A DNA stretch of 49,604 bases from Caldifarciminota bacterium SM23_42 (GTDB lineage: Bacteria > Hydrothermota > Tepidihabitantia > SM23-42). The translations under genes were made by a program, and so were the position numbers. The stretch lies in contig LJUJ01000019.1 of assembly GCA_001303785.1 (NCBI GenBank), forward strand, positions 1 through 49,604. Direction: 5' to 3'. The first letter of the stretch is position 1. Each line of letters begins with the position of its first letter. The notes below the pieces were generated by a model, which was not told where the DNA came from, ran no database searches, and saw only the letters and a program-made list of their open reading frames with translations. Shown piece by piece: positions 41,430 to 48,344 of this stretch.

Positions 41430-41640
41430 CGCATCCAATATTCCAGCAAATCACAATTACACATTTAGCTAACTAGCCAATTAGCGCAATACCGAGGTCG
41501 CTGATAGCTGAATTAAGAGAGATAATTTCCGGTTCTAACTTATTATTCGAATAAATCCGCCATTACCTGTGGCGAACGCATCGAGACGTATCATCAGATA
41601 TGACGGCGTGCCCCGTAAGTTGTCAAACATACGGAGTCAT
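41430..41640. other. Intergenic sequence without a recognisable gene
   Basis: This contains one degenerate copy of the GCCAATTAGC...AATACCGA word (41476-41498). I see no coding or structured RNA signal. It separates the decayed small gene from the end of the convergent membrane-protein operon. Confidence 0.4.
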
Positions 41641-41650
41641 CGAAGGGGTG

Positions 41651-41980
41651 TTACCCGGGTAGCTCCTTAAATATCTTCTTCATCCTTTGGCTGTATTCGT
41701 GAAATGCCTTTCTCCCCTCTTTAGTAAGACTGAGTAGTGTGCGGGGTATTTTCTTAACGAACTTCTTGTCAATATTCACATACCCAGCTTTTTCTAATTT
41801 CATCAAATGGGATGAAAGATTACCTTTGGTCAGATTTGTCTGTCTCAAGAGGAACAGAAAATCAGCGCTCTCGACGACGTAAAGGTAAGATAGAATCAAT
41901 AGTCGCGCAGGCTCGTGGACAACCCGGTCAATGTCAACAATCTTCTGGAGTCCGTGCGCCCCTTTCCTGCTAACCGGCAT
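41651..41980 (-). CDS. Winged-helix transcriptional regulator
   Basis: This 109-residue protein has an ArsR/HTH_34-type winged helix: HEPARLLILSYLYVVESADFLFLLRQTNLTKGNLSSHLMKLEKAGYV (recognition helix TKGNLSSHLMKLE), followed by the wing and a C-terminal helix that probably dimerises. GGAGG lies 6 nt before the ATG. It is the last gene of the membrane-paralog operon and overlaps the preceding gene by 11 nt. By analogy with similar regulator/membrane-protein pairs it may repress the operon through the direct repeats at 44906-44936; this is inference. Confidence 0.87.
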   Translation of the reverse strand: MPVSRKGAHGLQKIVDIDRVVHEPARLLILSYLYVVESADFLFLLRQTNLTKGNLSSHLMKLEKAGYVNIDKKFVKKIPRTLLSLTKEGRKAFHEYSQRMKKIFKELPG

Positions 41981-42575
41981 CCGAAGCCTCCTCAGCCTGC
42001 CGTGGATTTCTCTTTAAGAAATCGAGGAATATCTTAAAGCCGATTATCGAAATAACAGCACCAAGAATAACGAAATAATACTCAATGCTGCGCGGCGCCA
42101 CCGACATGACAACCAATCCACCCAGCCCAATAACCACTCCGTACACAAGCCAGCGATATACTTTGTGCTCATGTGCAAGCAATCCAAATATGACAGGGAT
42201 AAAGAGAACCGCTGCTATCTTAATGACATTCTGCCAATTTTCCTGAACTGAGAACCCGAGTAATAAGAAAATCAGAGCCGTTACCAAAGTGAGAAGCGCA
42301 ATTCCTATAATGCATACTAATAATATCCTTGTCGCTGTAGCGCCCCGCCTGGCCATGCGCGCATAACCGATACGCGGATATGTCGTCCGCTTTCTGACCG
42401 TTTCAATGAGCACTGGACCGATCACTATCCAGGGTATATTGAGCAAAAGACGGTACTCAATCACAAAGTATGTTAGCAAAAGATGCACCCCCAAGAGAAT
42501 GTCCATTAGTCCATCCTGAAAATTCAAATGCCGGGTCTTACGTTCTATATTTCCGATGTCGACCGATGGGTTCAT
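41970..42575 (-). CDS. Multi-TM membrane protein, paralog D of the cluster
   Basis: The start is the ATG at 42575 because AAAGGAG lies 6 nt upstream. An N-terminal amphipathic segment (IGNIERKTRHLNFQDGLMDILLG) is followed by about six TM helices. Between TM2 and TM3 comes the basic PRIGYARMARRG, and the protein ends with FLKRNPRQAEE. The same layout appears in the three proteins encoded upstream, with low overall identity. There is no catalytic motif I recognise. It is translationally close to the winged-helix gene downstream (11-nt overlap). Confidence 0.75.
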   Translation of the reverse strand: MNPSVDIGNIERKTRHLNFQDGLMDILLGVHLLLTYFVIEYRLLLNIPWIVIGPVLIETVRKRTTYPRIGYARMARRGATATRILLVCIIGIALLTLVTALIFLLLGFSVQENWQNVIKIAAVLFIPVIFGLLAHEHKVYRWLVYGVVIGLGGLVVMSVAPRSIEYYFVILGAVISIIGFKIFLDFLKRNPRQAEEASDAG

Positions 42576-42604
42576 TGATTGCTCCTTTCGCGGCAGGGTA
42601 CATC

Positions 42605-43216
42605 TCATTTGCTACTTGCATCACATGTCTTTCCATCTGGCAAAGGATATCTGTGCAAGAAGCTTCTCAATTGAACAATACCGACAACCAAGAATACTGC
42701 GCCTAATCCGCCCCATTGAAAAGCTGAAACCGTGTTTGGATCGTACCCGGATGATGTAAAGATAAGCCCAATGATTCCACTTACAAATACAAAAAAAGAC
42801 ATAGCATAATCAATTCTAATCTTTGTGCGACAGTGGGCAATTGTGAATAATGCACCAGTGGGAATGATGACAACGATAAGCGGCGTGAATGTCTTAAGTT
42901 CTATAATGCTTACGGCAAAAAAGAGTGATAGAAATATTAGAAGATAAAGACCAGTAAACAGGACTTCTTTTCTATCAGAATTTATTGAGAACTTCGCGTA
43001 ACCTGTGCGGTTATAAATGAATTTTCTTCTTAATATCCCTTTCAAAATGAGACTCAGAATGGCCATAGCCAAAAGCACCGCCAAGAAAATCATATCAATC
43101 AATATCAGAGGGAAAAGAATAAGTACAATGCCAGCAAGAATTTTTTCTAAACCATCCTGAGACATGGCGCGGGATGCTTTCTGTTTGACTCCCTCGATAT
43201 TAATGGATCGGGACAT
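42605..43216 (-). CDS. Multi-TM membrane protein, paralog C of the cluster
   Basis: I start it at ATG 43216, one base after the upstream stop, with GAGG 6 nt ahead. The N-terminal SINIEGVKQKASRAMSQDGLEKILAG is the divergent form of the cluster's DGLxDIxLG segment. After two TM helices comes RKFIYNRTGYAKF, the counterpart of PRIGxVxF in the others, then more TM helices and RSFLHRYPLPDG. It is the most diverged of the four paralogs. Function unknown. Confidence 0.75.
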   Translation of the reverse strand: MSRSINIEGVKQKASRAMSQDGLEKILAGIVLILFPLILIDMIFLAVLLAMAILSLILKGILRRKFIYNRTGYAKFSINSDRKEVLFTGLYLLIFLSLFFAVSIIELKTFTPLIVVIIPTGALFTIAHCRTKIRIDYAMSFFVFVSGIIGLIFTSSGYDPNTVSAFQWGGLGAVFLVVGIVQLRSFLHRYPLPDGKTCDASSK

Positions 43217-43217
43217 C

Positions 43218-43877
43218 CTACACCTCGCTGCCAGATACATCTTCACTCCGGATTGAGTACTTGCGTAGAAAGCGGGCTAGTACAACACCTCCCATAATCA
43301 GGACAATGATCGCCGGTATACCAAACGCGACGAAAGTCAGATCTTTATGTGTTAATGCTGTCAAGACGATATCCAGTGGAACACATATGGCAAACATCAC
43401 GCCGATCAGATAAAGCCTATTAAAACGCAGGAAGTACGCAGCCAAGCTGAACACGATGATCATATTACCTACCCATATGGCTGGTATCAACAAATCCATC
43501 GACATCGACCGAGATACAAGATCTTTAGCACTGAGGACCGCAATAACAAAGGCTATCATGCCAACAAGAACTGATACCGCGAAGACAACTCTGGTTTTCT
43601 TCTTTCTTGCTACCCCTGTGGGACCAAAATTCACATGGCCAATCCGTGGTCTTGTAATAAAGCGCTTCCCCATAACAAGGAATAGAAATGCTGCCCCAAC
43701 TAACAATACATAGATAATCATGGTCGTAACGTGAGATATCCCGATATCGGAGAACAATGCACCGACTCCCATCACCAATAGTAACGACCCCAGGTACATA
43801 TCCCAAAGGCCGTCCTCAAAAAACGACGTCCAGACCTTACGTTCAAGTTGTTTCAGGTCAATGCTTTGTTCTGCCAT
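43218..43877 (-). CDS. Multi-TM membrane protein, paralog B of the cluster
   Basis: AAGGAGG lies 6 nt before the ATG. The N-terminus (MAEQSIDLKQLERKVWTSF, then EDGLWDMYLG) is nearly the same as that of paralog A (44268-44891). After TM2 it has RPRIGHVNFGPTG with a run of lysines, then four more TM helices and a cytoplasmic tail starting RFLRKYSIRSED. Its start overlaps the two-TM gene by 20 nt. The positive-inside rule puts the basic PRIG loop in the cytoplasm. Function unknown. Confidence 0.78.
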   Translation of the reverse strand: MAEQSIDLKQLERKVWTSFFEDGLWDMYLGSLLLVMGVGALFSDIGISHVTTMIIYVLLVGAAFLFLVMGKRFITRPRIGHVNFGPTGVARKKKTRVVFAVSVLVGMIAFVIAVLSAKDLVSRSMSMDLLIPAIWVGNMIIVFSLAAYFLRFNRLYLIGVMFAICVPLDIVLTALTHKDLTFVAFGIPAIIVLIMGGVVLARFLRKYSIRSEDVSGSEV

Positions 43878-44238
43878 TCTTTACCTCCTTGGCTGCAAGA
43901 TACCTACCGTATGACATATATAAAACCGACAATGTAACAAGTAAAAGCGTAAATGTAACTAACATATAAACTGAATCCCCATAGTATACGAAAGCCGACT
44001 TCTCCTCTATCGCATCTTTGCTTCTGGTATTTAAAGGACGCTGTGCTTCGACGACTACTCCCTCAATCATACCTAACCATGCCTCATCCTGATATTCATA
44101 TCTGGGAGCTGTCACATTAATCTCTGGCAACCTGCCAATTGAATCTAATCCTCGCAGATTTACCGATGCTCCTGAATTCACCAGAAACGCCCCCAAGATG
44201 ATAAAGGCAATCGATATTTGTATCTTCTGTATTAACAT
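43858..44238 (-). CDS. Two-TM protein with a duplicated VTAPR-like motif
   Basis: I start it at the ATG at 44238, which has AAGGAG 7 nt upstream. The protein has one N-terminal TM helix (ISIAFIILGAFLV), about 80 extracytoplasmic residues, a second TM helix (VYMLVTFTLLLVTLSVLYM) and a basic tail. The loop holds LPEINVTAPRYEYQDEAW and, about 20 residues later, GVVVEAQRP, which look like two copies of one beta-strand-plus-turn motif. It lies between paralogs A and B and is unrelated to them in sequence, so it is a likely partner. I do not recognise the family. Confidence 0.72.
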   Translation of the reverse strand: MLIQKIQISIAFIILGAFLVNSGASVNLRGLDSIGRLPEINVTAPRYEYQDEAWLGMIEGVVVEAQRPLNTRSKDAIEEKSAFVYYGDSVYMLVTFTLLLVTLSVLYMSYGRYLAAKEVKNGRTKH

Positions 44239-44267
44239 AAAATATCTCCTTTTTTCATTGACCACAA

Positions 44268-44891
44268 CTACGTATTCTTCATCCGCGGGTTCTCACGCAG
44301 CAAACGCAAAAAGAGAATAACACCAGTTAAGATAATAACACTAGAGGTGATACCAAAAGTAACCGGAAAACCGTGGTGAGGTATTCCAGCACTCAAATGT
44401 AACCATTCACCAATCGGTATGCACAAAGCGATAAGCAGCCCGTAGATGTACAACCGTATAACCCCTAAGAAATAGCCGGCAAGCCCAAAGCATATAAGCA
44501 CAACCGCTATGAAGCGAAGATTGTGCACCCATGATTGTGTCATGCTGCCCTTGAAAGACGTGATACCCAAAATGAGGCTGACTGATAATGCGACAAAAAT
44601 TAGAATATTGAACTTTGCCAGCCGCTTTCTGCGTGTCTGTCCAAAACTTACCAGCCCGAGCCGGGGAATCACAACATATCTCCTTAGCAGCACAATTAAG
44701 GCGAAGATTACAGCCCAAAACGGAACAAACGCAGCCGAGCTCCAGAAATCTCCCAAGCCCATTCTATTAAGGAACGGCGCCAGCGCAAACATCAGTATTA
44801 TGCAACCCAGGAATATATCCCATAAGCCATCGGCATAGAAAGAAGTCCAGACCTTGCGTTCGAGCCGTTTCAGGTCGATTTGCTGCTCCAT
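44268..44891 (-). CDS. Multi-TM membrane protein, paralog A of the cluster
   Basis: This is the first gene of the operon. I use the second ATG (44891), which sits 6 nt after GAGGAGG; the first (44897) is too close to that site. The N-terminus reads MEQQIDLKRLERKVWTSF, then YADGLWDIFLG. Two TM helices, the basic IPRLGLVSFGQTRRKR loop, four more TM helices and the tail LRLLRENPRMKN complete the shared layout. No enzymatic motif is visible. Transport, envelope-stress sensing or signalling are all possible. Confidence 0.78.
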   Translation of the reverse strand: MEQQIDLKRLERKVWTSFYADGLWDIFLGCIILMFALAPFLNRMGLGDFWSSAAFVPFWAVIFALIVLLRRYVVIPRLGLVSFGQTRRKRLAKFNILIFVALSVSLILGITSFKGSMTQSWVHNLRFIAVVLICFGLAGYFLGVIRLYIYGLLIALCIPIGEWLHLSAGIPHHGFPVTFGITSSVIILTGVILFLRLLRENPRMKNT

Positions 44892-44905
44892 GATCATCCT
44901 CCTCT

Positions 44906-44936
44906 TTGCATACTAGTCTTCATTGCAAACTAGTCT
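44906..44936. promoter_or_regulatory. Direct-repeat operator candidate at the membrane-protein operon
   Basis: TTGCATACTAGTCT (44906-44919) and TTGCAAACTAGTCT (44923-44936) differ at one position and are spaced 17 bp apart. Each contains the palindrome ACTAGT. They lie at and just downstream of the predicted transcription start, where a bound protein would block elongation or initiation. Confidence 0.65.
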
Positions 44937-44941
44937 GCTAT

Positions 44942-44969
44942 ATTATAATGAAAAAATCGGATTTGTCAA
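44942..44969 (-). promoter_or_regulatory. Promoter of the membrane-paralog operon
   Basis: On the minus strand TTGACA (44969-44964), a 16-bp spacer and TATAAT (44947-44942), both perfect matches to the sigma70 consensus. Confidence 0.85.
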
Positions 44970-45344
44970 GGGGCAACTCGCACGTGCCGCCTGGTTTTCC
45001 TCTCCCCCTATAAGAGGGGATTCACTCTTTGGGATATGCCCTTTCCATCACACGGGTAAGCTGGATAAATCAACGGACATTATTGACAGATATAAGATGA
45101 CCGGTGACAGAAAAGCATGTGGTTCTGTGAATTATTGCACATGTGAGTGCAAGGAATTAACAAGGTCCGTAGACTTTCGTAGAGTCCACGAGACTCCGCT
45201 GAGATACACGCTTCCTTTCATGCCAAGATAGATAATGACGCAGCGGTAGAATTCTGTCTATTACCGTATGTTTCCCGATTCTGTATTAATCTAAAAACAA
45301 TATCAAACGAATCGGGATAAATTGGCCAAAAAGTGGCACACCTG
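44970..45344. other. Intergenic region with short hairpins, no clear gene
   Basis: There is an inverted pair CCCGATTC (45274-45281) and GAATCGGG (45309-45316), and a CCCCCTATAAGAGGGG foldback near 45005. One frame of about 100 codons crosses 44923-45231, but it starts in the operator, lacks a ribosome-binding site and has no protein-like pattern. Confidence 0.4.
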
Positions 45345-45380
45345 TCCCGTTACATTTATGAATAAAATGTAAAGACGGGA
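45345..45380. repeat. Hairpin, TCCCGT...ACGGGA
   Basis: The stems TCCCGT/ACGGGA and TACATTT/AAATGTA are interrupted by a small bulge. It lies downstream of the terminator-like hairpin of the 921-residue protein gene and could act as a second terminator. Confidence 0.4.
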
Positions 45381-45408
45381 GATTTGGCACAAATGTGCCC
45401 TCAGAAAG

Positions 45409-45437
45409 AGGGAAGTGATTTGTGTGGTCACTCCCCT
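45409..45437 (-). terminator. Terminator-like hairpin after the propeller-repeat gene
   Basis: On the minus strand AGGGGAGTGA pairs with TCACTTCCCT over 10 bp (one G-U) around a 9-nt loop, about 20 nt after the stop codon, and is followed by CTTTCT. Confidence 0.6.
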
Positions 45438-45456
45438 TGTGCTGTGTAAATTTATC

Positions 45457-48222
45457 TTATCTAATCAGCAGTAATTTCTCTGTAGCGCTATAATCCCGCG
45501 CCTGGAGTTTTAGGAAGTAGATACCGCTGCTCAGTTTACGATTAGCTTGGTCTGTGCCGTCCCAACTAATCTGCGTACGGAGTACAGCGTTAGCCACAGG
45601 GCTGAAATCTTTCACCAACCTGCCCGTAGCATCATAGATTTTCAATTCGTAATCACTAGCATCTACCCACTGAAATCTGATATCTGTTTTATGCCGGAAT
45701 GGATTCGGGGAAATCTGTAATAGGCGTTGAGCGTAAGGCGTCAAGCATTGGGCGTCTTCTTCCACTCCCACTGAAGGGTAGAATTTCCCCCAAATGCGCG
45801 TCGTGTTATAGATCTTGCCGCCATACTCGCCGGTCCATCCAGAATAGGTAATAAGAAATTGATCCTCTGCACCGTGTGCCAGGGTTGGTGCAATCTGGTC
45901 ACCTGGTCGAAGAGACACGCTGAAGGTATCAATCATTACGCCTGAAGTGTTTAGTTTTGCGCCATAAATATCCCACGAGCCGTTGCGGTCATCTTGCCAG
46001 ACAACAAGGTAGTTTGTGCCATCGAATGCAACTGCTGGATAACTTTGGTCATTTGACGCTGTCGAGATGGGAATTCCGTCTGGATCGAGGACATTTCCGG
46101 ACGGAGCCACCCGGGCACCGTAAATATCAGAATCTGATCCACTGCGACCATCCTGCCATACAACCAGATAGTTTGTGCCGTCAAAGGCTACTGAAGGATA
46201 CCCTTGCTCTTCTTCGGCGGTTGAGATAACGAAGCCAGCGGGATCAAGCACAGTTCCGGCTTGTGTCACCCGGGTCCCGTAAATATCACGATATGAAACA
46301 CCGTAACTACCTCGAAACACGACCAGATAGTTGGTGCCGTCAAAGGCAACTGAGGGATACAAGCTGTAGGGATCCGCTATTAGAAATCCACCTGGGTCCA
46401 TTGACCAACCGCCTTGATGCACACGTGCACCTTCAATCTTGCTCCAAGGTGGAACCTTATGCCATGCAATCAGGTAGTGTAAGCCACTTGAGGCAACCGA
46501 GGGACAATCGCACATCCACCCCTCGTCGATTTCAATCTCTGCTGTGTCAAGGATATTGCCGTTTGGGGCTATTCGCGTACCATGAATGCCCCCTGCATCT
46601 CCACCGCGGTTGTCAGACCATGCAGCAAGATAGCGACTTCCATTGAAGGCAATTGCGGGAAACCGTTGTTTGCTTGGATCAGTTGTGACAGGGATTCCAG
46701 TTGGGTCAAGAATATTTCCAGATTGACCCACGCGGGTGCCATATATATCAGAATGATCATTGCGTGTGTCTTCCCATACTACCAGATAATTCGTGCTATC
46801 AAAACTAACCGCGGGATTTCTTTGTTCATTTATATCAGTTGACATGCTGATGTTGAGGGAGTCAAGGATAGCCCCAGATTGACCTACCCGGGTGCCGTAA
46901 ATATCCTTATTGTCATAATCATTGCGACTATCCTCCCACAAAACCAGGTAGGTTGTAGCGCCAAAGGCTACTGAAGGACAGCGTGGCTCGCCATATCCAA
47001 GCCAGCCGCTTCTTATGACAATGCCAGTGGTATCAAGAACCGTGCCGGATGTATTGACCCGCGCACCCCAGACACTAGCGGGGTAATATATTCCACAGTC
47101 CTGCCACACGACCAGATAATTGGTGCCGTCAAAGGCAACCGAACCAACCCACTGACTTTCTCCAATGGTGCAGATGCCAATGCCTTGAGGGTCAAGAACA
47201 TTGCCGGCTATATCTACCCGCGCGCCATAAACGTCCGAAGTCCAATAAGCACGAGGATGTTTTCTTGACCACACGACCAGATAGTTGGAACCATCAAACG
47301 CAATTGAGGGAGAGTATTCATAATATTGAGGGGGTGGGGATGAGACTACGATTCCCGCTGTATCAAGGACACTCCCTGACTGGTTCACCCGGGCACCACA
47401 AATATAAGAACCATGACTCCAGACTATCAGAAAGTTTATCCCATCAAAGGCAATTGAAGGGCATGCCCGGTAGTATGTAGCGGTTGAAACGGTAATCGCG
47501 GTTGAATCCAGGACACTCCCGGATGCATCCACTCGTGCACCGCATATATCAGGTTCATATGGGTCATTTCGGTTATCCTGCCACACGGCCAGATAGTTGG
47601 TGCCGTCAAAAGCAACTGAAGGTGTTAATTGGTCGTTTGCGGCTGTCGAGATGGCGATCCCAACCGGGTCAAGGACAACACCAGACTGAGCTACTCGGGT
47701 TCCGTAAATATCAGAAGATGAATCAGCACGCCAATCTGTCCATACGACTAGAAAATTGGTGCCATCAAAGGCAACTGCAGGTGTTGATTGTTCATTTACG
47801 GCTTTAGAGATGGCGATCCCGGCTGGGTCAAGGATAGTCCCATCTTGATCTACCCGGGTTCCATATATATCCCATGAGCCGTTGCGATCATCTTTCCATA
47901 CAACCAGGTAGTTTATACCGTCAAAGGCAACCGAAACAGAACATTGGTGATTTATGGATGGACCATAATTGACATTTGTGTCAATCAGAAACTCACTATC
48001 TCTTAGCCATTCATTTACTATTGTATTTTCAAATCGGTTGGATTCATTGGAATGCGGCGTGGTAGTATGATGTGATACCTGTTCGACGATTTGAGTTACA
48101 TCAAAGAACGCTTTCGAATTCTCCAAAGATGAAATTGGTTCCTGGGTAAATACCAATGTAGTGGCGATGAAAAATGACATCACTATTCCCAAAAGGGAAA
48201 TACTATTACTATATTGCCTCAT
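45457..48222 (-). CDS. Secreted 14-repeat protein (probable double beta-propeller) with a sorting-like tail
   Basis: The 921-residue protein begins with a signal-like LLGIVMSFFIATTLVFT. About 50-residue repeats follow, with consensus PSVAFDGTNYLVVWQD...DIYGTRV...G.VLDP.GI.IST. I count thirteen clear units and one degenerate unit (PTLAHGAEDQFLITYSG), fourteen in all, which could form two seven-bladed propellers. The C-terminal 75 residues are a FlgD/type-A sorting-like domain (YDATGRLVKDF, SSGIYFLKLQARDY, KLLLIR). Function unknown; adhesion or cell-surface binding is a guess. GAGGAGG lies 5 nt before the ATG. Confidence 0.85.
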   Translation of the reverse strand: MRQYSNSISLLGIVMSFFIATTLVFTQEPISSLENSKAFFDVTQIVEQVSHHTTTPHSNESNRFENTIVNEWLRDSEFLIDTNVNYGPSINHQCSVSVAFDGINYLVVWKDDRNGSWDIYGTRVDQDGTILDPAGIAISKAVNEQSTPAVAFDGTNFLVVWTDWRADSSSDIYGTRVAQSGVVLDPVGIAISTAANDQLTPSVAFDGTNYLAVWQDNRNDPYEPDICGARVDASGSVLDSTAITVSTATYYRACPSIAFDGINFLIVWSHGSYICGARVNQSGSVLDTAGIVVSSPPPQYYEYSPSIAFDGSNYLVVWSRKHPRAYWTSDVYGARVDIAGNVLDPQGIGICTIGESQWVGSVAFDGTNYLVVWQDCGIYYPASVWGARVNTSGTVLDTTGIVIRSGWLGYGEPRCPSVAFGATTYLVLWEDSRNDYDNKDIYGTRVGQSGAILDSLNISMSTDINEQRNPAVSFDSTNYLVVWEDTRNDHSDIYGTRVGQSGNILDPTGIPVTTDPSKQRFPAIAFNGSRYLAAWSDNRGGDAGGIHGTRIAPNGNILDTAEIEIDEGWMCDCPSVASSGLHYLIAWHKVPPWSKIEGARVHQGGWSMDPGGFLIADPYSLYPSVAFDGTNYLVVFRGSYGVSYRDIYGTRVTQAGTVLDPAGFVISTAEEEQGYPSVAFDGTNYLVVWQDGRSGSDSDIYGARVAPSGNVLDPDGIPISTASNDQSYPAVAFDGTNYLVVWQDDRNGSWDIYGAKLNTSGVMIDTFSVSLRPGDQIAPTLAHGAEDQFLITYSGWTGEYGGKIYNTTRIWGKFYPSVGVEEDAQCLTPYAQRLLQISPNPFRHKTDIRFQWVDASDYELKIYDATGRLVKDFSPVANAVLRTQISWDGTDQANRKLSSGIYFLKLQARDYSATEKLLLIR

Positions 48223-48284
48223 TATTTCCTCCTCACAAAACTACACTGATATCTCAAGAACCACCTAAATTCAGCTACCACTAT

Positions 48285-48312
48285 ATTATAGCCTTGACAT
48301 GACGGGTGTCAA
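48285..48312 (-). promoter_or_regulatory. Promoter of the propeller-repeat gene
   Basis: On the minus strand TTGACA (48312-48307), a 16-bp spacer and TATAAT (48290-48285). The leader is about 55 nt and carries GAGGAGG. It lies downstream of the neighbouring SBBP-repeat gene, so the two are transcribed separately. Confidence 0.8.
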
Positions 48313-48344
48313 GATGAGCCTACCTCGTGCCACATGAAGTTCTC

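Noticed and set aside
44923-45231. Open frame of about 100 codons divergent from the membrane operon
   Set aside because: It begins inside the operator repeat, has no ribosome-binding site and is composed of short hairpins and simple words.
45457-48222. Regular repeats that could suggest a CRISPR array
   Set aside because: The units are about 150 bp, lie in one long reading frame and translate to 50-residue protein repeats. No cas genes are present.
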